Program-made: the position numbers and the translations under genes
Notes under the pieces: model-generated
The model's database searches: none
Told to the model about the DNA's origin: nothing
Seen by the model: the letters and a program-made list of their open reading frames with translations, nothing else
Shown here: piece after piece, positions 37,101 to 48,497 of the stretch
How positions within the stretch are numbered: position 1 is the stretch's first letter
Layout: the number at the start of each line of letters is the position of its first letter
DNA from: Anisus vortex
Lineage: Eukaryota; Mollusca; Gastropoda; Planorbidae
Reading direction: 5' to 3'
NCBI GenBank assembly: GCA_949126835.1
Contig: OX421499.1
Coordinates: forward strand, 4,848,295-4,912,294
Length of the DNA stretch: 64,000 nucleotides

Positions 37101-40100
37101 GCTGACGGCTGACAGCACACGAGCTCTCTTCGCTCATTTACCGGAAAAGTGTTGCAATCAAGTATGGGTCTTGTAAGCCTAACTGATCTACATCATGATC
37201 TACATTCTACATGATCTACCTTTTTAATATGATCTATATAAAACGCGATTGAATGTGTTGCGCATCAGTTTATTAACTTGCTTCGATGGTCCACACCGCT
37301 TATTACTTATTCCACAGTCTCATAGCACACGCGATCTATTTTCATAAACATGTAGTTTGATTTCTCATAAAGTAATTGAATTGTATTTAAATACCAGATT
37401 GTATTTCTTACAACATGCTTTAATAAAAAAAAGTTGTATTTGTATAGCGCTGTTAACATTGATAAACTATAATTAATTTTGTGAAGAAAATAAACTGCGT
37501 TTTCTAAATAAATACTTTCTTTTTTCAGACACTTGGGTCCTTTAACGTTGACTCTGTATTCATTTTTTGTTCATAAACCTACAAATAATTAAATAATCAT
37601 TTCCCAATGACCCTTCCCGTTCGCCGTCTACTAGCGTAGGCTTATGTGTGTGTGTCTTACATCAACCATCGAACCAGTGCGTGTGTACGGTAGATGATTC
37701 CTAGATAATATAGCGCACACGTCTTTATGTAGGCGATGTAGGATGCAGGATGTAGATCGGTGTGCAACACTCGGGGAATTCTGAGTACTGCATCTTGCAA
37801 TACACCAATGATGTAGATCTAGACCCAGCACTAGTACGTGTAAGCGCCGCAGATTCTAAGAGGCACAACTCCAAACAACTTCTTTTTGTGCCCGACGACA
37901 CTGCGGGATGAATGTGTGCATGAGGAGCGCGCGCAGACCCTTTATGATGACACATGATTTGTAATGATAATATCTTAGAAAGGAAGGAGCAGGGCCATTT
38001 ATGCAGCTACCGTAACCGAAATAAGCTTGGGTGAGGGGGGGGGGGGAGGCTATTATATCATGATTTCATGCTCTATATGAATAAGTCTTATTATGAATAT
38101 GGTAATATTGTTTGAGCTCAGAACAGTATCACTGATCTATATATTGACTTGGATGAACTGTCGGCTGATCATAAAAATAACAGGTGGATAACAATAATTT
38201 ACACATCAGCACTCACTTATAATATAAGTTTGAAAACCTATAAAAAAAAACGTTATTATTTTTGTTTCGATTTTTTTAAATATTTAGGCCCATTTGTTAA
38301 CTCCAGTAATCTTTGAATAAATATATCGTGTTGATGATGTTTCCCTTTATACAATATTTTGTTCAATAATAATAATAATAATAATAATTCTTTTAGCCTA
38401 TATAGCGCATCTATCCATGCTATAATAGCATGCTCAGAGTGCTGTTTTGACATGATTACAAGAACACAATTAGACAATGACTAATTAAACAGATATGTCT
38501 TTAAGTTATTTTTAAATGACTTTGATTCAGTATGCGTTAGTGCAAGAGGTAAGTTGTTCCACAATACTGGCGCCACCACTGACTCAAAGGCGCGCACTCC
38601 AAAAGTTTTTTTCCTATGTTCAGCGTTCATGACAGGAATTATATTCTCTCGAAAAATAAAATGTTTTAGGTCAGTGTTATAATAGCCTACAATTGCATGA
38701 AAATGTCTAGTTGCACTAAAATATGCAATAGGCCTACTTACTTTTAAATTAAATACGCATTACCAATCCGTGTAAATATTGATCAGTGAACATTTTATAC
38801 ATTTAGTGACGAATCGTATTTTTATACATAAGTACAATATCACGTGCTGTGTTATATAAAATGGCGAATAGCTAACACGAAATTAATTGATTTTCTCTTT
38901 CTCTCTCTTTCTTTCTCAACTAATGACCTTCGAAATCCTATAAATTCGTGCAATAAACTCATACAAACTCCCCCGGGCCAGGGGTTATTGCGCAGTAATT
39001 TTAAGACAAAGTCATCTATTTGCTTTTGCCGTGTTTTGCCGGGAAAAAGTTCTAAGCCTGCACCAGATTTGAACCCAGGACCTTCGGTACGCCAGAGGTA
39101 TGAGTAGGATAGATAAAAATTTATTTCATCGGAACTATGGATCAGTTCGGTCCGACGGGTACTTTTTTTTTAATCGTCACATGCGGTCAGGGTTCCATTG
39201 TCGACGATTTTTATTTTAATTAAATTATATTTAAATACTGCGGAACAGCATTTGAAATACGTTCAACTTAGCACATGCCTAGATCAGGGGTCGACAAACT
39301 TTTGATTATAGCGTGCCAAAATAGGATTTCTAATCCATACAGCGCGCCAAAGCCTAAAATTCACCATGATTTAGGACTAAATTTCTAATAGAAGATACTT
39401 AAATAATTTATTCTTTTAAGTCTTTCGCGTGCCATTGAAAATCGTTCTGCGTTTTTTTTTTTGTGTATCGTACATAGTAATTTGTGCTTACCTCTTGTAC
39501 CGGTACCTTCTTTGCCTGAAATGACCACCAAGGGGGCCCATCCTTCGTGGTAGAGGTCCGCCGCGTGTTCAGCCGAACGTGGATCATCGTTCCCAAGCAC
39601 TACCATCACATCGCTCTGTAAACAAAACAACCACAACAAACAAACGACGCAAAAATACAAGACTATAGACTTAAACTATAAAGAACAAACACGCGTTGGG
39701 CGCACGTATCTTCTGTGTGGAAGGAGCGCCTGAAACAGTATAAGATAGTGAGATATCTATATTAAAGGCAGCCACGCAGTGCCGACTCAATGTACGCGTC
39801 AGCGGCGCCACGTGCTATTGCGGGAGGGGGGGGGGAGAAGGGAGTTAAGACTCTTTTCAAATAAAGAAAAAGTGAACATAATAAATAAATAAAGATTTCG
39901 GTATGACGTTTTTAAAATAAAAAGAGAAGGCGGTGGTGAGGTAACTATAGGGTAAATGGCTTTTGGGACCGAGGTCGAAATTGGATTGCCTTTTTAAAAC
40001 GCTTAGACCTCTAATTAGTATAAGCTAAGGTTAAGAAAATATCAGTTAGGCACTTATCCGTAACGCTACTGAGAAAGGGACTGAAGACAGACAGACAGAT

Positions 40101-40851
40101 AGATAGATAGGCTAGATAGATAGATAGATAGAGAGAGAGAGCGAGAGAGAGAGAGAGAGAGAAGAGCTATAGGCCTATTTATTAAAATGTATAATTTTGT
40201 TTTTTATTGCTAGTGTAGGCTATATTATGTGTTATCTCCTCCTCTCGCCTCTCACCCATTCGGGCCCATTCCCCTTTGTCGCTGGAGATATCTTGGAGGC
40301 GGTTAGGCCTAATGTTCCCACTGATTGCCCAGTATATCGCCCCTCGTTTTAAAATACTATTATATAGTCTCACACACATCCCTCGCTTGCATGAATGAAT
40401 AAAATTCATAGCACTTCATAGTAAATCAGATGGGGAATGTCAAAGGGGTTTGTCTTTGCACTGCGGCCACACACTGTGTGGGCCGCACAAACACTTTATT
40501 GGATGATAGATGAAACTTAATATTATTATCTTCTTCACTAGCCCTTATAGTGGAAAAAAAACAGTTTGTAAAATGAATTAAAAAATACTGTATTACAAGT
40601 TAATTACAACCATATAAATGAAACCCATGCGGGTGTCTGCGCAATTTTCCCCCTCGGTTTGTTTGGTTTAAAAAACAACAACTCAAGTTGTTGTTTTTTT
40701 GTTGTTGTCATAGATTTAAAGGCCTATGGAACAATTTGTTTTAATCCAGGTCTAAGGACGCATATTAATATGTTCTTACCTTTATTAAAATCTGGTCCAA
40801 GCGAGTAAAATCCCATAAGATTCTAGCACACTGAAGCAACAATTCCTTCAT
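31192..40851 (-). CDS. DUF218 (YdcF/SanA/ElyC-like) protein, 222 aa, three exons
   Basis: Coding exons on the - strand are 40851-40780 (24 codons from ATG), 39615-39492 and 31664-31192, joined at GT-AG borders in phases 0 and 1. The product has a VMVVLGNDD strand-loop (residues 27-35), VVISGKEG (54-61) and an acidic loop ending TNTGEN (99-104), the motifs that align with VILAGN, LLISGG and STNCGEN of E. coli YdcF. The DUF218 family comprises Rossmann-like proteins; E. coli YdcF is reported to bind S-adenosylmethionine, while SanA and ElyC act in envelope biology. The function of animal members is not known to me. At 222 residues it is close to bacterial YdcF (266). There is no signal peptide or membrane segment, so it is probably soluble and intracellular. 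The first ATG opens the only in-frame exon upstream of a stop-free join. Confidence 0.85.
32886..35522. mobile_element. Candidate element split by the RTE-type insertion
   Basis: The left end CAGGGCCCTCGAGAG, followed by GCCGGTACGA, resembles the inverse of the right end (CCGGTACGGCATACCGG, then CTCTCGTGGGGCCTG). The match is imperfect and no target duplication was found. If real, this is a DNA transposon into which the retroelement at about 33656-35145 inserted. Confidence 0.35.
33656..35145 (-). mobile_element. RTE-type non-LTR element: endonuclease fused to C-terminal domain, RT deleted
   Basis: The - strand reading frame 34987-33656 starts MGMRLAP and has one stop at about 34721, just after NEMRR. 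It encodes an apurinic-type endonuclease: GTWNVRTM, GDFNAKIG and SDHHLVMG carry the expected catalytic Asp, Asn and His. At about residue 210 of the 338-codon part, the endonuclease runs straight into GCLRNILKIRWTEK and RKWRWIGHTLRKP, the region normally found after the reverse transcriptase. The RT domain is absent but the frame is kept. Upstream, 34988-35145 looks like a GC-rich 5' UTR. It is not a host gene; similar domains are often annotated as craniofacial development protein 2-like. Confidence 0.85.
36585..36801 (+). repeat. LINE-tail-like repeat interrupted by the hAT-like insertion
   Basis: ATTATTCATATAGCGCATAT, then AGTGCGCTTTC, and a TCTGTGGCAAGCTGTTCCA block resemble the repeat at 38355-38650. 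The second half resumes at 37842, after the hAT-like element. Confidence 0.55.
36810..37833. mobile_element. Non-autonomous hAT-like element, 1,024 bp, perfect 8 bp target duplication
   Basis: GTACGTGT lies at 36802-36809 and again at 37834-37841. Inside, the ends are TAGAGCTGGGTC and GACCCAGCACTA, inverted repeats with one mismatch. GATGTAGGATGCAGGATGTA occurs near both ends. No transposase is present. The interior has a tandem duplication of about 120 bp (36968-37250). It sits inside an older repeat within DUF218 intron 2. Confidence 0.88.
36968..37250 (+). repeat. Tandem duplication of about 120 bp inside the hAT-like element
   Basis: CTCTTCGCTCATTTACCGG, then AAGTGTTGCAATCAAGTATG and GGTCTTGTAAGCC, appears at 36999 and again about 120 bp later, each followed by GATCTATATAAAACGCGATT. 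Confidence 0.85.
38355..38650 (-). repeat. LINE-tail-like repeat with (AAT)n
   Basis: (AAT)n at 38367-38390 is followed by TATATAGCGCATCTATCCAT, GCTATAATAGCATGCTCAGA and further blocks with GTAAGTTGTTCCACAATACT. Short relatives are at 36585-36801, 37428-37455 and 43030-43095. It is non-coding and probably 3' UTR of a retroelement. Confidence 0.55.
38965..39170. repeat. tRNA-like and SINE 3' fragments
   Basis: A reverse-oriented B-box region (GATTTGAACCCAGGACC) is followed by a forward SINE 3' end (ATGGATCAGTTCGGTCCGAC, then GGGTACTTT). The opposite orientations imply a rearranged or double insertion, about 330 bp from DUF218 exon 2. Confidence 0.6.
39285..39450. mobile_element. Truncated hAT-like MITE next to DUF218 exon 2
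   Basis: The left end CAGGGGTCGACAAAC and the internal GCGTGCCAAAATAGGATTTC, then GTGCCATTGAAAATCG, match the MITE at 29907-30104. The right end is lost. It ends about 40 bp from the exon 2 donor. Confidence 0.7.
40087..40163. repeat. Compound microsatellite (GACA)n(GATA)n(GA)n
   Basis: Tracts of GACA, GATA and GA follow each other with one interruption. They lie in the first intron of the DUF218 gene. Confidence 0.95.
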
Positions 40852-41099
40852 TTTTGGCAAAAGACCCGCGCTTTGTTTTCAGTATATATAGGTCCTGTAG
40901 TAATAGTAGTAGGTCTACGAATTCAAAACACTATATAAAGTAACCAAAATGTTTGTATTGAAACTGAAAGCTAACAATGTTAATATTGCAGCTGACTGGC
41001 TTAACCCGATAATTTATATATATACAGTCTCAAAGTCCGTCTTTAAACGGTTGTTTTTTTTCTGCCACCTTGTGATTTAATGTGCGTATCCTTCCCTCC

Positions 41100-41330
41100 C
41101 CCCGGGCTGTACTGGAATCACGTGGGGATTACGTGTTTTGTCATCGTGACAGCAGCTGTTTGGAGGAGGTTGAAGTACGAGTGACCAGTTGTCACCATGG
41201 CCGGTGGTGGAAATTCGTATTTCGACGCTATCCTCGGTTTAAGATAAAGACGGTTGAATAACAGACGAGGGCGATTGTTGCCGATTAGCGATGACCTACA
41301 TTGGTTAAAGGTAATTCGGGCAGCATGCCG
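41100..41330. promoter_or_regulatory. CpG-rich stretch, possible bidirectional promoter
   Basis: CpG-containing words cluster here against an AT-rich background, just upstream of the DUF218 start on one strand and around the small ORF on the other. There is no clear TATA box. Assignment as a promoter rests on position and composition only. Confidence 0.35.
41197..41247 (+). CDS. Possible 16-codon ORF or first exon, strong start context
   Basis: ATG sits in CACCATGGCC, a near-ideal metazoan start context, and reads MAGGGNSYFDAILGLR then TAA. It lies 346 bp upstream of the DUF218 ATG on the opposite strand, in a CpG-rich stretch (about 41100-41330). It may be the first exon of an unassembled + strand gene using a weak donor at 41237, an upstream ORF, or chance. 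I recognise no family. Confidence 0.25.
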   Translation: MAGGGNSYFDAILGLR

Positions 41331-42339
41331 TTGTATTTCCTCAGGGGACTTCCCCTTGTGGTGGTGTTTTTTTTTTTTTTAAAGAGTGCACTTCTCTTTG
41401 TTGAATATCAAATAATTGTAGTGTAGAGTTAAAATAAAAATCCGGGAATTTCCGAAGCATTTCGTCGTTCAGCTAAAGGCGTGAAATTTCCCATTTTAAA
41501 ATCAACGTTTCAAGTCAAAGTTCTCAATGAGAAGGGCTGAGAGACGAGAGGAATGAAAGAGGCTGGTGTTCGTGTAATCTGTGGCGCCCCAACGGTTCAA
41601 CAGAATACGGGATATGTAGGCTATAGGCTAGATATAAAAATCCACATATCTAAATAATAGGCCTAATATGTTGTCTTGAAAGAAGCATTTTTATGTTGGC
41701 TTAATTAACTATCCCTTTTACTACGCTGTTGACTTATCTTATATGTTACAGACGCTCCTTCTATACAGAAGATTATTGCGTCCTACGCTTATCCTTATGG
41801 TTTGAGTCTAGTCTTGCACAATTCCCTAGAGACAGAAAATCGATCACGTGATGCTTTTTAAACAAACAAAATGGCTGATTTTACATTGATCTTAATGGCA
41901 CCTATGATTATTAAAAATGTTCATTTTAAACATATCCTTGAATATTGTGATATTATAAATGATGCTCACGGATGCAACAATGATTATAGACATACAATTA
42001 TTAAAAAACAACACCTATTTGTTGATCTTTCAAAGAAAATATAATAGATGAAAACATTGTAGATTATTTACATGATAATTTAGAGGTAGAATTTGCGCAC
42101 CCAACAGCAGCGCAGTAAGCCATTGTTAATGTTTACAAGTGTATTTAATCAGCATCACGTGAGCGGGAAATCATTCTGCATAGACCTCATTTGATGTGTG
42201 TTTCTCTGATTGTCTGTTCTGTTTCTGATAGTTATAGAAGTTATAGGCACAATATAATTTATTATATTTCTTTAATGTTTCTGTAGCGTTCTTTTCTTCT
42301 TTGTGTTTATTACACAGTGTGTTGCTATAATAGCGTAGC

Positions 42340-42740
42340 ACATAATCATTCTTATTTTTCGCATTCCAGACTTGGGATGATCATCAGACTATGTCGGAGG
42401 AAAAGGAGTTGGTCCTCAAAGACTAGCGAAGTGTGTAAACCGCGCAGATACGTTAAACTTAAGAATACACCGGCGGTTAAACGCATGGGGAGGGGGGGAG
42501 CCCCTGCTGCACGTCTGAGTTTCATTGCACCACCGAGAGGCTCCCGAGCCTCGGTGGGGAGGAAGCAATGAGCGCAGCAGTCCGTCCCAAAACCCGCCCT
42601 GGTGCCTGGATACCCATACCTATAGTATGCGATTTGTGCTACCGGACGACATTGCAGGTATACGGGCGAGCCACCACGATAATGATCCAATGGGATTTCC
42701 GCTTTTTTAGCATGGGCTGTGGAGACCGTACCCTATAGTT
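42340..42740. other. GC-rich segment of unknown nature
   Basis: It contains a strong hairpin-like pair (CACCGAGAGGCTCCCGAG with CTCGGTGGGGAGG) and is open in both directions for about 80-110 codons, with no recognisable protein. Composition differs sharply from the surroundings. It resembles the GC-rich 5' region of the RTE-type element at 35000-35145 in style but not clearly in sequence. A retroelement 5' UTR is possible. Confidence 0.3.
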
Positions 42741-44716
42741 CAAACAATGAGGCAAATCTGCAGCGGTCGTGCTACTTTTTGATACGTTGTTAGTAAAAAT
42801 TATATTGGGTGGTCTCAGACTGGATTAACTTATTTTCAGGCAAAAAAAAAAAGAACGTACTTAAGTAAGGCATCAACGGAAGGGGGGGGGCGCCACAGAA
42901 ATTTTACATAGCAGGAATTAAATATGATTTATGGCCCATTATATGGTTCACGGTTTACATGCCGTGATACCACTCCTTGCTCCCCCCCCCCCCCCAGATC
43001 TTGGCTTTTTTTAATCTCAACTTGGGATTAAATTAAAATTGGTTACTTATATAGCGCTTCTATCCATGCTATTTCAGCATGCTCAGTGCGCTCTGTAAAC
43101 ACACTGCTGCCTGCTGGCGCAAATATTGGCTTTTTTTCCCAGAGGACCTTGGCTTTTTACCTTGGCTTTTTTTAAAAAAAAAAATATTAGCAATATAGCT
43201 AATAAAAAGTCTAAATGTGTGTGTCGTCTGTACTGCTACAGCAGATTTGGCTAGGCTCATATAATACATATTATATGGTATAGTATCACCAGCAACGGTC
43301 CGGATATATATTTTATATTTGCAGAGCTGTAGTGGATGGAAATTGAGTGAATGGATGAGGTAGTAACGAGAGGGGGGGGGGAAGATGTGTATAATGAATC
43401 TAACTTCACATTGAACAACGTAATAACATAAATAGATCAGACGTCACGGTAAGCACCCGCCAGGCGCTTATTGCGAGTGAATACAAAATTCGGAAATCCA
43501 AAATTCCACAATATGTGATAATATATAGATGATAATTAACTGGAAGAGGTTGAGACAAACAAAAAACAACAACAAAACAATGCGATGTGGGGTAAGGGGC
43601 AAGTGGTAAGCAAATAGTATAATAAAGAGGGAGGGAGGGAGGCGCCGGGGAGGGGGGTCAACATTTTGCAAAGGGAAAATACTGTACGGTTTGGGGAATG
43701 GCCAATATTATAATGTATAGCAGAGTTTTCTGCACCGATGCACGATTTCACACTAAACAGTACAAATAGATACAATAACATTTATCAAAAGTTGAAACGT
43801 AGGCTAAACAATTGACAGTTAAATTAAATTGTGTGAAAACAATTTAACAGAAAAATAAATATTTATTTTTAATTCTTGGTTTTTGAAAACAAAAAGGAGG
43901 TGGTGCACATGGAGGAAGTTGCGGGGGGGGGGGGGCACAAATAGGTCACTGAAACCATTTGTTATTATAATTTGGCTTTGTTTGTAATCTGTTTTTTTTA
44001 TATATTTTAATTAGCTCAACTAGACTTTTCTGAAATGTTAGAGCGGTATCCGTGTCCAAATGATTCATGGTTAGCGTTGCCAGACACATGGGTGTCAAAA
44101 TGAGGACATCAAGAGACAAAAAATAAGGACATTGTGCTTCAATTAAATAGTTTCGCAACAAACTTAGGGCCTTATCAGTATAATTTTATTACAAGAGCTG
44201 CCAATAAGTGCGTATCGGTAAACTGAACAATAAACAGTAGGCCCCCATTTTTTTAATATATATAAATTCACAGTAGGCTAAAAGGCAACTTTCTTTGGGG
44301 CAACTTTGAAAAATAAACTTTACAGCTCATACATGAGTCTGAAAACGGATCAGTCTTTTCTTGTACAAGTACAAATGATCACTTGATTATGAATTATATT
44401 CTTATTAAAGAGGTTAATAGGGTTAAAATGTTTAATACTGTACGCCTACAAAACATAAAATATAACAAAAGCCGGACATTTTAAAGGTTTTTAGCTTAAA
44501 TTGCCGGCCGGACGGAGGACAATAGTCTAAAAAGGAGGACATGTCATCCTTTTGCCGGACGTCTGGCAACCCTATTCATGGTTGTGAACCATGCAGGTGG
44601 ATTCACAAAAGGCCACATTTAACATTACAAAACAAACTTCGTATAGGCTACATAAATCATTTAATTTTTACTTAGAAAAGCAACACAACAATGTTGGCTA
44701 ATCTAGGCCTTTATTA

Positions 44717-44749
<33 letters not shown>

Positions 44750-46679
44750 TTCAGATAGATAGACTATATGGCAAATAGGAAAAAAAAGGCACGCTTCTTT
44801 TTTTCAATATGCAAGAACAAATAGTAGCATATACAAGATCTCTTTCAACCCAAGTAGCTTATTGTCTGCGCATGGAAAATAGGTTGCATGAACAAACCAG
44901 AAAAACCAACAACTTAAAATTACATTAACACGGTGTTAATAACACGTACCATTTTTAAAACCCCGATTCTATAGACTGTAGACCATAGGTCGGCAACCCA
45001 AGGCTCACGTGCCAAACTTGGCCATGATGAGTTTTTTTATTGATACCCCCCCCCCCCACACACACACACACATTTTCCGGTTCTGAATGAGAAAACGGCT
45101 GTTGAAGCCGATGTTTCTGAATGACATAGCGACACATTTAAGTGAGTTGAACTTGCATTTACAAGGACCATTGGAATGGATTTGAATTGAAACTGGACAT
45201 GTACATCCCTATATTAAGGCATATATTAAGATAGTTTGGCTTTTTTAGAAGTACATCGAAGCACTCAAAGTGGAGTTTTATAATCAAAGGCAAGACTTTT
45301 TAATTGATGGACTCATTTTTTTCATACCACATCCATCCTAACTGGTTTGATGTTACTACAACCTTCTAAGATGTAGATTTTTTTGGGGGGAGAGATATTG
45401 GGGATTTTAAAATGTAGCAAGTTAAATTTTAAACATTTAAAAAATGCTTATTTGTGGGAAAAATCAGGAAGGAAGCTGCTTATGAAAGTCATCTACTATT
45501 CTCAACTCCTAGATTCGTTCTTTTACTTTCAGCTTACACTTGTGAACATATTTTATTGCAGATGAAAGCTGTTTTAAGCATACAAAGAGGTCTCCACACT
45601 TGACAGCTCATTAATTGATACACACTAATTACATTTAAAAGAGTTTTTATGCTTATTTTCTTTTATTAAAACTAAATATAAGTAACTCTGAAACAATTTT
45701 TATATATTTTTAAATTAATAAATATAATAGGTCTAAATATTAATATATTTATTTTAATATTTTATAAATATTTTAATAAATATTTTATACATATTTTAAT
45801 AAATATAGCACTATATTGTGTAATTTCTGTAACTATTAATGTTTAAAATATAGGCTAAACACCTTAAATAAATGCAGAAAATGTGTATTTACAGCTGTTT
45901 AACGTTCATTATTTTAATCCTCTAATAAGTATCCTAGTTCTTGTAATGATAACCATAATGTTGGATTTACATAAAGAAAAAATAATTAGTCAGTAATATT
46001 TGTTACATTACAAAACATAACTTGTTTGGCATCACTATTGATCAAATGTGGACACTTTTTTTTTTATTGAAGGGAGATAATTAGCCCGTTTTATTTTAGC
46101 AAATATTTCTAATATGTTTCTTTTTTTCTATTATAAAAGAATAAATGCCTTACAATTTATAACTTTGAGATGATCGAACTGTAAAAAGTATATTGAAAAT
46201 ATATAAATATTATAAGACTAAAGTATTAACATGTAGGCCTATATTTTCAAACACGACATTATTTACTTAGTTTGTATGATTACTAGGCATCCATTCCCCC
46301 TATAACGTATTACATCATAATTACATGTATAAATACCGGTATACATTAATCTCCATGATCTAAAACACCATAGACCATGGTTAAACTGAGATAAAAATAT
46401 AATTAGACATCTAATATTAGTAGGTGTTAGATAATCATTTAATTTTAATAATTTCGACTAACAAATGATAATGTTTAGACAATAATTACAAAAAAATGTG
46501 ATCAGTTTAGAGTTTAGTAATAAAATATTGTAGTTGATATAGATTTCTAAATGCTAATAAAAAGGAGTTAAATACATTTATCTATACAAAATTTTTTTTT
46601 TAAGTATAATATAGGAGGTTAACTTTCAGGCTGTTCAGTTTTGGCACGCTGAATGATTTAGAAATCCTAATTAAATAGA

Positions 46680-46870
46680 GCACTACTAGAGCGCTCTTTC
46701 TTCCCGAGTGGCATTCGGGCATGGAATGGGTTATCTGAACAAACCAGGAAAACCAAGTAATACATCATTTAAAACATTGATTAAAATGCAAGACTAGACT
46801 TGAACCGCGGATTAGGACGCAATAATCTTCTTTGTGGAGAGCGTCTGTAATAGTAATGTATAAGATAAGA
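46680..46870 (+). repeat. Non-LTR retroelement 3' end fragment
   Basis: Read on the + strand, the segment starting GCGCTCTTTCTTCCCGAGTG can give an RT-end-like FFPSGIRAWNGLSEQTRKTK with a one-base frame adjustment. It is followed by ACTTGAACCGCGGATTAGG, ACGCAATAATCTTC and an (AAGAT)n tail. The reverse complement of the tail occurs at 41735-41800 and a decayed relative at 44820-44930. Confidence 0.6.
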
Positions 46871-48497
46871 TAAGATATAAGTAGGCTAATAAGGTAAAAT
46901 AATAATGCGTTGCTAAACTCAAACCACGGATATAGCCATGTGCCATGTGCAAAGCGTAATCTATTTATAATAAATTTTCCAAATGTACCCTTTTGTCACT
47001 TTGACGGGCATAATAACTATTACATAAAATTTATAACACGTGATTGTAAACGCCCTATAGGTAACTATTTTTATGCTAGATTATTATTTTTAAAAGAATA
47101 ATTGTTTCGTGACAGCGGCGCAGTTTTAAAAATTCTAGTTGACAACGAGTTGTTGAAATCGCGAGATTGTGCGAGACGGAAAGCGGCTAATTCAAAGGAT
47201 GTTTATCAACAAGTCTGCATCCTTTCTTAAACATCAAACCACAAAGAAAAGTATTTTTCTAGTTTGCTAATTCAATTCACACATTGTATGGAACTTTTTT
47301 CTCTACCAAATATGCTGATTTCGGATACACAATTATTTTGTTGAAATTGTTCCAGCAATTTAAAAAGTAGGCTGGTAATTATAACGTTTATAAAGTTGAA
47401 AAAGAACTATTTTAGGTTTGGTTTTTATTTATTTATTTTTTAGGCCTACCGTTCGCCGTTATAATTTACGTATAAAAAATGTAATGGAACGCCGTTTTAG
47501 GCGTTAAACTAAAGTTGAAAGTAAAAGAACAACCTTTTAAATATATAAACACACATATGAATTAAATCGTTTGACACATTTGGACATTTAAATTAAATTC
47601 TAATTGGCCTACTTATTAGATTATTAGACAAAGTTAAATTTAAATCAAACTATATTGTCTATATTACTAATGTTAATATTAGTTACTATATTAATTATTA
47701 ACTAGACTAATCTAGATCTAGACTAGTTATTAATATTTTAGTTAGTTAGGCCTATATTAGTTAGTAGTTAGTTGAGTTAGTAACTTTTATTAAGTAACGT
47801 CAAAGTCAAGTCCACAAACTTGACTAAAGTCAAAAGCCCAACAAGTTACAAGTGTAGTCAGATTGCTAAATATATGGTTAAATAGTTAAATAGTATATAG
47901 TATCATTAGACCTGGACCTGAAAGAGTAGTAGGCTAACATCTATGCCTACTCATCTAGATCTAGTAATCTAGTTACTAGACTAGTAGGTTACTTTATTAA
48001 AAGCAATTGGCCTTGTTGGCCTGGCCTTGTAATATAAATTATAATATTAAAAGTAAAAGTCAGCTTCTGTCGCTTCCAAGCTTCGTACAAAAAATGTTCT
48101 CCTATTAATAATTAACCTAGTCACCTAGCCTATTGCTATTGCGATTGATGAATTTTACTTCAACTGATGATTTTCTAACCTTTGAATATTTAATTAGCCT
48201 ATCTCATTGAAATGTAATATATTTTTATATATTTAAATTTAATATTATAATACATAGCATTTAATATAGCCTATCTGTAGGAAGTCTCTGCACTGAAAGG
48301 ATAAGCTAATGAAGTTAAAGAGGTCACCAATGCAAGGACAGCCTAGGCCTATGCATTAGCCTAATATTTGAAATAATAGATAGGCCTATTGGTTTTGAAA
48401 TTCTTTTAAAATTATATATTTTAATAAATGTAGAGGACTAGGCTACTCAAAATAACAGCTGCAAAGAAAACAGTCAATTTATCAACATTTCCTCAGA

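Larger units (their letters stand above)
40852..48497. other. Gene-poor spacer between DUF218 and KIF15
   Basis: No spliced gene could be assembled here. It holds a CpG-rich stretch upstream of the DUF218 start, a possible small ORF (41197-41247), retroelement-tail fragments near 41740-41830, 43030-43095 and 46680-46870, a GC-rich unresolved segment at 42340-42740, several C or G homopolymers (for example 42981-42996 and 43922-43935) and a poly-A run of about 29 at 44719-44748. TAGGCCTA is frequent. The start of the KIF15 5' UTR is not visible. Confidence 0.6.

Noticed and set aside
42317..42690. Overlapping frames on both strands in a GC-rich segment
   Set aside because: Open on both strands because of base composition; no recognisable motif. 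Kept only as an unresolved GC-rich segment.
44950..45060. Another hAT-like MITE copy (TAGGTCGGCAACCCAAGGCT)
   Set aside because: Only one short end is recognisable and no opposite end or duplication was found.
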